64,000 nt of DNA from Tipula vernalis (Eukaryota; Arthropoda; Insecta; Diptera; Tipulidae), in assembly GCA_958295665.1 (NCBI GenBank), contig OY282560.1, positions 303,735,536-303,799,535 on the forward strand. The letters run 5' to 3'. Of this stretch, positions 31,049 through 40,395 are shown one piece after another (positions within the stretch are counted from its first letter, which is position 1; each line of letters opens with the position of its first letter). The notes below the pieces were generated by a model. It searched no databases. It was not told the DNA's origin and saw nothing but the letters and a program-made list of their open reading frames with translations. The position numbers and the translations under genes are program-made.

Positions 31049-31698
31049 AGCTCTCGAGCTTTTATATGTACTGCTCCGAAATATTTAAATAATGAATAAT
31101 TATACCGGTACGAACGTTTAAAATATTTATAACCCGTTAACAATGGCACGACCGATACCGAACAACTGTAATGTTTTAGAGCAATGCCGACGTTTCAATC
31201 GGCACGTGGTAATGCCGCGTCAGTAACCGTTAATAAAATCAAAAAACAAAACTGCGGATTCCGCACAGTGCAAAATAAAATAAAATTGCTTACCTTGTAC
31301 ACGTTTTATTTCCGTTGGATCGTGTTAATTTTCCTTGTGTCTGCTGCACTGTTGATCCTTGTTTAGTGAATGACATGCTTGTTCGCTTATGCGCTTCTGC
31401 ATCGTATTTTGCTGGCCGAAAATTTCTGTCCGGTGATTATCTGCCGTTGAATTGTTATGCGCTACTGAGCCGTATTTTGCTGTCCGGAGATTACTTTTTG
31501 CGTATAAATACGATTTGGATACAATTGTCCACCAGTATAAATTATTTGATTGCCGTTGCTTTGCAATATTTTTACGTTGTGAACCGTATAAATCGTTCGC
31601 CTGTGTAAATTAGTTGACCGCCGCTAATTTGCGATATTTTTTAATTTAACATGAAAATCGCTTTAATTACGTTTATCGTAAATTGTATTGATCAATTT
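31049..31698 (-). other. Leader between primer site and gag of the CsRn1-like element
   Basis: Non-coding in the element's direction. It has repeated phrases GCAAAATACG(G/A)... with AGCGCATAA and several TTATAC...GG(C/T)GGA units, suggesting decayed internal repeats. Long untranslated leaders occur in this clade. Confidence 0.4.
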
Positions 31699-31716
31699 CC
31701 CACGTCGTGGTCACCA

Positions 31717-32181
31717 CTATATAGGTGGTGGGCCCTTGTTATGTGTTTGGGGGTGATGTATGTGTATATGCACACTTAAACACGCGGTTCGTAACACTGT
31801 TCGAGTCCCTAACCTCACATATATAAAGAACTGAATTTAGTTTTATTTATTTAAAATATATGATTAATTTTTTATTTTTTATTTATTAATTTGTAGGAAA
31901 ATGATCCTTTTACAATGATTTTAATTTTAAGATAAACGATTTTATTTTTTAGCACTTGTGTGAAAATGGCTTTGCTTAATTATTACGTTCTTTGCTCGAT
32001 CAAAGATTTTGGCTAAATATCAAGAGCAAAACGTCGCCATCGCTCTTTTTCCCACTAAACCGAAGTTGTTGACCAATGTACTCTGTCGGTCAACATCGGC
32101 ACCAATCTAACCCTATCGACAAATGTCAACAGGCTTTTTGCTCGGTTTGATTTTGTTTCGCTGTGTGTCCGCACCGCCACA
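31717..32181 (-). repeat. 5' LTR of the CsRn1-like element
   Basis: On the minus strand it starts TGTGGCGGTGCGGACACACA at 32181 and ends next to the tRNA-Trp-type primer site at 31716. A CTATATAG lies directly before the primer site. Part (31738-31852) recurs at 23420-23551. The exact 3' end is uncertain because no CA dinucleotide directly abuts the primer site. Confidence 0.55.
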
Positions 32182-33152
32182 TGCCCACCCTGTAATTATT
32201 ATTTTCCGCTGTGGCAAGTTTCTCTATTGCGGTTGGTTGTGTGCTTACTAGTTGATTATATGAAATTAGTGCTTTTCTCCGAAGTTATTTATAGTTTGTT
32301 GCCTATCTGTTATCGGAAATTAACGTTGAATTATTTCACTAACTTCCGTACTTTCCGCTCATCCCATTATTGGCAGTGCGAAATTCTCTCTAGACAACCT
32401 CCAGGTTCGATAGTTCTTCTGAAGGTACATTGTTGACTCTAAACGTCATCTATCCTGGTTGCCTACCGGAGTAAATTGACTAAGTTCTCTTTTCAATGGC
32501 AATGTTGAAAATACGCTATTGGTAAAAGAAGGAAACATTTACACAACGCACCGCACAGTCGATAACGCCTAAGTAGTATCTTTACTAATTCAGTCCCGTC
32601 TTCCTCGCCTTCTACACAGAAGCCTTGTTAATAGCGTGTTACGTAAATGATTAAATTTTTTAAAGCGTATTTAGCAGAATCACCATATGTATGGAACTGT
32701 CCATTCAGACAAAGTACAAAACAAGAAAATTCGAGCCATAATTCTGAAAAAAAATTTGTAGAACATTATCAACAAGAAAACTTTTATTCAGAGCAGAAAG
32801 TCGACGGAACTGGATAACATCCGCACTGAAACAAAATACAAGAAGGTAAATAAGCACACAAGATCCACAAAATCATTTCTAGACTTAGATCTAAGTAACG
32901 ACCTAGCAAATTAAGCGCTGGAAATTTGTAGAATGAAATAGAACTCGAACCTAAAAAGAAAGGTATACTGTAATTTTTTTTGTAAAATCTTAGTTTTTAA
33001 AATTAAAAATTACTAATGTTTGATATAAGCTACAAGTTTGATTCAAAACATCAGCAATTATAAAAATTAAAGTAAAACCCAAGAAGAACAAGTTAAAATT
33101 ATGCGATACACTACATAAATTAAAATACGAACATTTTTTTTATTCATTGCAG
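32182..33152. other. Sequence upstream of the WASHC4 exon, probably intron
   Basis: No earlier WASHC4 exon was recognised. It ends in a polypyrimidine tract and acceptor (TTTTTTTTATTCATTGCAG) at 33152. A stretch around 32790-32850 is followed by AAGGTAAATA and could be mistaken for an exon, but its translation matches nothing in WASHC4. Confidence 0.5.
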
Positions 33153-34673
33153 TACCTTCTCTCATCAACGAACGACTGCCGCAATCTATTCACCCAGCTC
33201 AATTCAAACAAATTCCGTTGTCTGGAGCTGTTGAATGACAACCTAAATGCCGACCTCCAAAGGGAAGTGATACAAAAAATTTGCAATCACATCGAAACAT
33301 ATTTACGGCTAGATTTCCATTCAAACTTGCAAGTCAATCCTGATGATCAAAATCCGTTTAAAGTCCAGAAAAATGATTATCAACAACTAATAAAATTTCA
33401 ACCGATACAAATATCCGATAGCTATGTAATCATCAAGGATAATGTGGAGAGCTATCTAAACAATATGTTTTACAATTTGACAACGATTTCGTTACACGAT
33501 TGGAAAACTTATGGTGAAATGAGACAATTGGCAATGTGTAAGTACAATTTGAACACGGTGGAAGATCATTTACCGCAACAGACGTTGGAACAGGGACTTG
33601 ACGTTCTGGAGATTATGCGCAATATACATATATTCGTTTCGAAATATTTGTACAATTTGAACAATCAAATATTCGTGGAACGGTCAAGCAATAATAAACA
33701 TTTGAATACGATTAATATTCGTCACATTGCAAACTCATTACGAACGCATGGTACCGGCATCATAAATACGACGGTTAACTTTACATATCAATTTTTACGA
33801 AAGAAATTTTTTACATTCTCGCAATTTATGTACGACGAGCATATAAAATCGCGGCTCATGAAGGATTTGAAATATTTCCGGGAGAGTCGAGAAAAAAATC
33901 AAATACAGTTTTACAGTTATGAACGGGCGGAAGCGTTTAATAAGGGTATAAAAAAATTGGGACTCTCAGAGCAAGGACAAAGTTATTTGGATTTATTCCG
34001 GTTACTGATTAGTCATATCGGAAATGCAATGGGTTATGTCCGGATGATGCGATCGGGTAGTTTGCATTCGTGTTCTAATGCAAGTGTTTTTCTGCCAGTT
34101 ATAGATGACAGTCTATTGAATTTTAAAGGGATGTGCGAGCAAAATCGTTTATCGAAAATTACGTGCGATGCGGCGAATAATTTTGAGTTTGATATAAAAA
34201 ATTTGTCGAAAAATTATTCGGATGTTACGGATTATTTTAAATTGCTCGTCGATGCGTTCGCCTCGTTCTTTCGTAATCCGAAAAATATTCACCTGAAAAA
34301 TTTCTATTTAATTGTTCCACCGCTGACGATAAATTTTATTGATCACATTCTCGTTGCCAAGGATAAAATGTCGAAGAAAAATAAAACGGATGCGTTATTC
34401 ACGGATGATGGATTTGCAATGGGGATCGCTTATATACTTAGGTTGCTGGATCAATCGACTGATTTTAATTCGTTGCATTGGTTCAAGTCGATTAGGCACA
34501 AGTATAATGTTGAACATGAAAATATATTGCGCCAGCGGGAACAGGTGAAGACCAGCGATGATGAGAAATTGCAGCAGACGTTGTTGCTCACAGAGAAGCG
34601 TATAATCAAAATACAGCAGGAATATGATTTGTTGTATTGTAATTTGAGTAGTGCTCGTATATTTTTTAATTAG
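33153..34673 (+). CDS. WASHC4: WASH complex subunit 4 (SWIP), C-terminal exon
   Basis: WASHC4 is a large scaffold subunit of the WASH complex, which activates Arp2/3 on endosomes for retromer-linked sorting. The exon follows a clear splice acceptor at 33152 and encodes about 506 residues to TAG, roughly the last 43 percent of the usual ~1,170-residue protein. Diagnostic blocks in order: TLEQGLDVLEIMRNIHIFVS, LNTINIRHIANSLRTHGTGI, FMYDEHIKSRLMKDL, GNAMGYVRMMRSGSLH, FYLIVPPLTINF, LFTDDGFAMGIAYILRLLDQ and a C-terminal LSSARIFFN. The frame is intact and strongly conserved, so it looks functional. Earlier exons are not seen in the ~950 bp upstream, and beyond that lies retroelement sequence. Either the preceding intron is very large or the exon has been separated from its gene. 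Confidence 0.95.
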   Translation, partial: YLLSSTNDCRNLFTQLNSNKFRCLELLNDNLNADLQREVIQKICNHIETYLRLDFHSNLQVNPDDQNPFKVQKNDYQQLIKFQPIQISDSYVIIKDNVESYLNNMFYNLTTISLHDWKTYGEMRQLAMCKYNLNTVEDHLPQQTLEQGLDVLEIMRNIHIFVSKYLYNLNNQIFVERSSNNKHLNTINIRHIANSLRTHGTGIINTTVNFTYQFLRKKFFTFSQFMYDEHIKSRLMKDLKYFRESREKNQIQFYSYERAEAFNKGIKKLGLSEQGQSYLDLFRLLISHIGNAMGYVRMMRSGSLHSCSNASVFLPVIDDSLLNFKGMCEQNRLSKITCDAANNFEFDIKNLSKNYSDVTDYFKLLVDAFASFFRNPKNIHLKNFYLIVPPLTINFIDHILVAKDKMSKKNKTDALFTDDGFAMGIAYILRLLDQSTDFNSLHWFKSIRHKYNVEHENILRQREQVKTSDDEKLQQTLLLTEKRIIKIQQEYDLLYCNLSSARIFFN

Positions 34674-34795
34674 TTTTGATTAATTATTTTTATTTTAAAT
34701 TGATTATCTATTATGCATGTTAAATTATATTGGAAATATAAAAATATATTATTATAACCGTTAATGCCGTGTTTACTTCAATTTTGGAGGTTAAT

Positions 34796-37700
34796 TTAGC
34801 AGAAACTTAGTGGTCTGGTGGCTTGCAAAATTTGTATGACGTTGTCCCGTAGAACCGGACACATTGATGCTTGCTTCTCTTTAGAGATTCGGTGTGAGTG
34901 TGCCTGGGCGAGATGATTTAGATCTGCGTAATACTGAAAATATACAAAAATAATGAAATGCATATTAATTTTCTAGAGCCTTATATTTATAAGATACTCA
35001 CATCCATGCCCGCAACTCCAGTTGTATTAAACGCAGTTGCAACCTCTGTGCAATCGACTACACATGCTTTGAGTGGTGTCACATACAATGTAGTTTGCGG
35101 TGGCTGAAAAATAGTTTTACGAATATTAACAACTCAAGCGTCATATTTCTTCACCAACATAAAATGCTTACCAGTTTTTTACTATCCAACAGCTCTCTCA
35201 TTAAAATAACAGCGGTCCGACTGCCCGCCAACAAATTCCATCTGGACCACGAAAAATTATGACTCAATGCCAATGCGCCCATGCAACTGTATAAATGAAA
35301 CTCCATTGCATTATTTTTTTCACGCGATCCTTCCGTATAGCAGAACGCGTCATCATCTGGAAATAAATCGATTGACTTTTGTTGCATAATTCGTATTAAA
35401 TTGGTGAGTGGCATAACAACGCCAACGGCTGATTGAAGTGGCGTTAATGGTCCGCCTTGCATACTATTCAAACGCACCCCTTCAGACATTATTTGTACTT
35501 CAATATTAATCACGGATGCCGTTAAGCCAAATATAACACTTCCAGGATTTTTAAAATCTGGTTTAACCTCCCACGTTTGATACGGCAGGTTGCTATATCG
35601 ATTTGCTGCCAATCCAAAATATCCCAGACGACCAGTTCGAAATTGTATCGTAAGCTTATCCTCGTTGAATTTTTGATCGTGCACATCACGTGTGGTCCAT
35701 TTCCCAATCGGTTGGATTTTATTTCGAATCGCATTAGCAGCTAGGTCATCAACTGATTCCTCCTCGTAATCGGAAGGTTCATCCTCCATGATTCCGTCCT
35801 CGCTTGGCCCTGATTCTGAAACTTCGGGAATTGGTGTCGCCTCATCTCGGATCAGTGAAATCGCAGAGTGACGTTCACTTTTAACATCGTCTTCAGATTT
35901 TTTGTCGGGTGAAAGTATTCGTTCTATCTCTCTCATTTTCTTGTGTAATTTCGGCTTTTGTAGCTTAAGCAGTTCACGCAGATCAGCCATAAATTTCGAG
36001 AACATATAAACCTGTTTTTGTGGATTTAGTTTCATCTGTTCATTCGGAATTATACGTAATTTATAGCGACATTTTGATCTCGGATAGTATGTTCGCGGAG
36101 TATTAGATTCGTATAATATCGTATCAATACTGTCACAAGGTTTCGTAGGTGCCGTATTCAGTAAATCGGTTAATTTGGATTGCTCTTCCCCTTTAATAAA
36201 TTTCTTGATGGAACTTTTTCGTTCACATCCCTTACTTTCGACAAGAATTCCATAGCCATCGGGCAATTTAGGCATCACAAACTCGGTCATTAGTGTATAC
36301 ATATCGATCTTGGGTGGTATATCGAGTAAATTAAAGTCGTGAACCTCTTTAACTTCCCGATGCGGAATACCGACACCTTTTGGGGTGGTTGTTAGTCGAC
36401 GTAAGTGGGATGCAGTGTCTATATCACGATCGAGAGTTGTCTCATCGTCTTGTTCCTCCGTTTCGATAACATCTTCGGTCATTTGCATATTTTCTTCTCG
36501 GGCCAACAATAGTTCACGGTATGCTTCTTCGGCGAATTTTGCTGTTTCAACAATAGAAACAGCCGTTTCCTCTAATGTTTCCCAGCGGCATACGATGGGT
36601 GGTTCAAACCAGAAAACATCATCTGTTAACTGAATGGTGATAGATGAAAGCTTTTCGAGATTTTTCTCCATATATTTCATTTCGGCTTCGATTTCTTCGG
36701 GCAGACGACGCACACCCGGGAGTGGTGCTGGCGGTGGAATGAATGCTTGATAAAATGGTTTTCGTATCAGTTGATTCGGGTATGCCACTAAAATAGTGAG
36801 TAAATTTAAAATTTAATTTAATGATAACAAATTTTCACTTACATGTTCTTAGATAGGTTTTAACTCGAATCTGGTTATTCTGCCTTGGTTGCTCCAGGTA
36901 ATCAATGCCATAAACACCACCAACAATGCGATACTTTCTTAAATTCACTTCAAATTCGGTTAAATGTAACGCCTCCGGTCCTTTTTTCTTTCGTTCGTGT
37001 TTATTGATTTCATCCTCGTAATCCAAGTAAAGTTTATCGACATCGATGACCCTCGTCTTTGGCGGTTCATTTTCCATTTCATCGTACATATCGAGATCGG
37101 TAACCTCTGGTTCTACTTCCTCGGGTTCCTCCAGTGTTGTTTGCAACATTTCCCATCGCTTTATCCATTCCTTTTTCGTAGTGATTCGTAAATCTCGTGA
37201 CGGGCGATTAAATTGCGGCAAGTAATAACTTGGACAGTAATCACTGTAATTATCGAAGTTTAGCCAAATAGTGCGAAGTGCAGAGTTTTTAATTTTCACA
37301 ACCGGTGGCAAAACCAAATTGATACCAAGTGATGCAAAATTTATTTCGGACGGGCACGTTTCCTCTTTTAATTTTTCTTTTGGGTTCAGCGGCGGTTGGG
37401 GAATGTCACGTACAGTGTACAGTTGCGATTTAAATATGTCCGATTCATAGAAATGGACTGCAATCGTCGGAGTCTGTAATCTAGAAAGCACAAGGAAAAA
37501 TATGTTGTTCTAAATTCGGGAGTTCCTTCGTTCTTACTCCATATCTCGGTTTATATTACATAACACTTTAAATGAATATTCGTCAATGTGTGAATTCAAA
37601 ATATTACGATACTCGATTTTTAGTTGATGCAAATCGAGGATGATCCATTTCTTGTCAATTTCTAATTTTTCGATCGCCTCCTGCATTTCGTTTACTATCT

Positions 37701-38412
37701 AACAAAAAATAATTCATATAATTAGGTAATTTTATATGGTACACTATTAACCTTATCGGACGTACCCCCAATACTTCCCGGATCTGTTGCGAATAAACAT
37801 CGCCCAAATTTGGTAGTTCCGATCGAATATGTTTCTCCGTTAAATTAATAACCTTTTGATCTTGCGTCAATATGCTACCCTCTTTGATATTAAGCAGCCA
37901 ATTACGCTCCTTGCTGTTAAACTCCTCGATGCGTTTCAACCAAATGTGAATGTACCGACGCAAATCACATGGATCAGAGGCGTTAGGTAATCCGTTACAG
38001 CGCATATAGTTTTCCCATTCCTTTTGTAATTGCTGCTCTGAATATATTTCATGTATGCGGTTTTGAAATTTCTGGAAAAATTCAGTGCTCTCCTTTAGCT
38101 GGACCCGGCGAAACCGATTTTCGGTAATTTCCTGTTTCTGCCGTTTTTCTGCCTCCGCATGTTCACGCTCTTTGCGTTCTTTTTCTTCTTCGATTTTACG
38201 CATCCTGGAATATTCACAAATTAAAGTTTTTCTGTTACACTAAATTACCGCTTGTAATACTCACTTCTCTCTTTCCATTTCGATGCGTTGCAATTCAGCT
38301 TGTTCAGCTTCCATGCGAGCACGCTCCTTCTTGGTGAGTTTCTTTTTACCGCCCTAGAATTTTTAACGTGGTTTAAAATTGGATTTGCCATTAATTTTAT
38401 GCAGTTTACCAT
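34796..38412 (-). CDS. DNAI7: Dynein axonemal intermediate chain 7 (CASC1/CFAP94), complete 8-exon gene
   Basis: DNAI7 is an axonemal inner-dynein-arm component; in insects such genes act in sperm flagella and sensory cilia. Exons read on the minus strand: 38412-38410 (ATG only), 38353-38265, 38204-37766, 37698-37538, 37480-36843, 36787-35172, 35103-35002, 34933-34796. All introns are GT-AG and short (56-70 bp). Summed coding length is 3,186 nt, giving 1,061 residues with no stop. The N-terminus is a Lys/Glu-rich coiled coil (KKKLTKKERARMEAEQ...). Then comes the Casc1 N-terminal signature WENYMRCNGLPNASDPCDLR, acidic linkers, and the C-terminal Casc1 region, ending PPQTTLYVTPLKACVVDC, GVAGMD and YYADLNHLAQAHS. 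It is longer than the human protein (about 716) mainly through acidic insertions in exons 5-6. It converges on WASHC4 with 122 bp between stop codons. Confidence 0.8.
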
Positions 38413-38944
38413 TTTTTCGAGATTTATTGTAATCGCTGGTCAAAAGAGGTAAATACTGTTGGTTTATTGATCAAACTTCTATTCATCGCAAAGGGTGAAG
38501 TTTGTTGTTCGATGTTTGTTTATTTATATTGCTCCTTCGTGGTTATGTTACCAAGTGACAGTATAACGTGCTCACACAATTCGTTTATGCATTTTCATGG
38601 ATTTTTACCCTAAGGTATTTTTTCCGAGCTCCTAATCAATCATATCACATTTAAAATGATGCGACCGCTTCATACCACAAGTTGTATAACAAATCGTATC
38701 GTCGCCAGTCCAGGGCCGCAAATGGCGGTCTATTTATTTCCCGCTATTTATGCGGAAATTAGTCAAGATGTTCGGTAATTGTGCGTTTCAGGCTAAGGAA
38801 GAGCTGATGGAAGAAATCAATAATTAAGTTGTATTCTAATAAACTCATATTTTTATTGATTTAATTTTTTTATTGATTGAATTCATTGTATGTACAAATA
38901 TATTTTTCAAATAAATATTTTTAAAAATTTAATTTTGTTGACTT
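38413..38944. other. Upstream region of DNAI7, with a short plus-strand reading
   Basis: This should hold the DNAI7 promoter and 5' UTR. A plus-strand ORF starts MMRPLHTTSCITNRIVASPG (38660) and ends at TAA near 38779. A second frame (MFGNCAFQAKEELMEEINN) overlaps it and ends near 38826, with AATAAA about 12 bp later. The base composition is more coding-like than the flanks, and the arrangement suggests a decayed or frameshifted small gene divergent from DNAI7. Not identified. Confidence 0.3.
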
Positions 38945-39157
38945 TTGCAATTGCATTTGCTATTCCTTTCTGTCTGCTTCTTTATTTTTTATGTATGTTT
39001 CTAACAATTTTGTCTTTTCTTTTGATTCTTTTATTTTTTGTTCAAAATATTTAATTTTAACTTCAGCCAGTTTGTCGCTATTAGATTTTCTCTTGCGTTT
39101 TGAAACGGGGCTTGTGGTAGATTGGTCGGCTGTAGATGTTGATGATTCGTCTTCACT
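38945..39157 (-). pseudogene. C-terminal fragment of a transposon-associated regulator
   Basis: The minus strand reads SEDESSTSTADQSTTSPVSK followed by a basic KRKRKSNSDKLAEV and a charged coiled coil (FEQKIKESKEKTKLLE) to a stop near 38960. This acidic-basic-coiled-coil tail is common at the end of Myb/SANT-like proteins linked to Harbinger elements, but it is not diagnostic. It is cut by the copia LTR fragment at 39157. Confidence 0.3.
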
Positions 39158-39276
39158 GTCACAGAAGAAGAGAGTTAAACAAAACAAAAATATATATGTA
39201 ATGCGCGCTGTCTAAACCAACTTAACTAAAAATGACTGCGTTCATACTTTGGTTAAATTAGTATTCTAATACCGCC
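39157..39276 (-). repeat. Partial 3' LTR of the copia element
   Basis: It matches 53004-53115 in the same orientation (shared TACTTTGGTTAAATTAGTAT and GCGCGCTGTC). It ends at 39157, where unrelated regulator-like coding sequence begins, so the LTR is truncated. Confidence 0.65.
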
Positions 39277-40118
39277 TCGAATTGATGATTCGAACATTTT
39301 ACATTTTGACCCACATCAACATGTAAACCCTTTTCCATTGGTGTCGATTTAGGTTTACAATTTTGCATTCCAAACTTTTGCAAAACTTTCTCCAAATGTT
39401 TTGATTGACTCACCGTAATGGTGCCCTTTTCAATGTTTTGGTCAATCTGCATTCCCAAAAATGAGCTCGCTTTACCAACATCAGTCATATCAAATTCATT
39501 TGATAGTAGTTTCTTCACAGCTCCAATCATTTTGATATCTCGGCAAAATATCAATGTATCATCGACGTACAGTAGTACATAACATATGATTCCATTTTGC
39601 TCCTTCACATATAAACATTGATCTGATTGGCAGCGCTTGAATCCAATTCGAATCATAAAATTATTGAACTTCTCGTTCCATGCACGCGGAGCTTGTTTCA
39701 GTCCATAAAGTGCCTTGTTTAATTTACACACTTTATCACCTTGACCAAAACCCTCTGGAAGTCGCATATAAATGTCTTCGTTCAAATCACCGTTCAAAAA
39801 TGCGCACTTTACGATTGGCAATTGACAGCAAAATTTTCAATGTAACTAATTTTGCCACTGGTGCATATGTTTAAAACAGTCCAAGTTTTGTTGTCGATTA
39901 AAGACTGCTATTCACTATCGATCGCCTTTTTCCATTCTGGCCAATCAATTCGATGGATCATCTTCAACAAACTGTTCAGCCGATAAAGCAAATCCGCTTG
40001 AAATTCTCCAGCAATCAATGCAGTGTGAAAACATTCACTCATAGTTGTCTATTCACCATATCGATTAAGTGCTCATCGACTTAGTTAACTTTTTCGTGGA
40101 ATTGTCCTGTCGTTGTTA
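39258..40118 (-). pseudogene. Copia reverse transcriptase, partial
   Basis: The first part (40118-39825) is broken but shows the WKKAIDSE and TW motifs typical of the copia RT entrance. The open part (39821-39258) has [35 protein letters not shown] and the catalytic YVDD in [12 protein letters not shown], then FLGMQIDQN and STPMEKGL. It stops at the LTR fragment, so RNase H is missing. Confidence 0.85.
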
Positions 40119-40123
40119 CCAAT

Positions 40124-40356
40124 TGTTTTGTCCCTTATGGCCGTGAACTCGAATTAAAATACACGCGTAATTTACAAGGCTTATTATAATGCTCTTTATT
40201 CTACGAATGTTAATACAAGACTTAAAACGAATAAAGAAGAAGCAAAAACTAGCAATAATGACATTTGTATAGTGTTGCCAAATTCACCTTATGTGTACAA
40301 TGGGTTATAACAATAGTGTTGCCAAATTTACATTAGATGTGCAATGGGTTATAACA
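40124..40356 (-). repeat. 3' LTR of the intact gypsy element
   Basis: 233 bp with TG...CA ends, identical to 44716-44948 except one base. An internal near-duplicate phrase (AGTGTTGCCAAATT(C/T)AC...GCAATGGGTTATAACA) occurs twice within the LTR. Confidence 0.93.
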
Positions 40357-40395
40357 ATCTCCCACGCTTAATTGAGAACTGGAAATATGAATTAT

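Larger units (their letters stand above)
29390..32181 (-). mobile_element. CsRn1-like Ty3/gypsy element, 5' half
   Basis: On the minus strand: LTR (about 32181-31717), a primer site TGGTGACCACGACGTGGG (31716-31699) that matches the tRNA-Trp type known for the CsRn1/Kabuki group, a 650-bp leader, gag, protease and the first part of RT. RT ends at about 29390 after the segment with IFSKIDLVRAYQQI, at the border with the hAT region. RNase H and integrase are absent. A similar RT fragment lies at 53270-53910. Confidence 0.75.

Noticed and set aside
32790..32860. Upstream WASHC4 exon ending at AAGGTAAATA
   Set aside because: The translation has no resemblance to the protein part expected before this exon.
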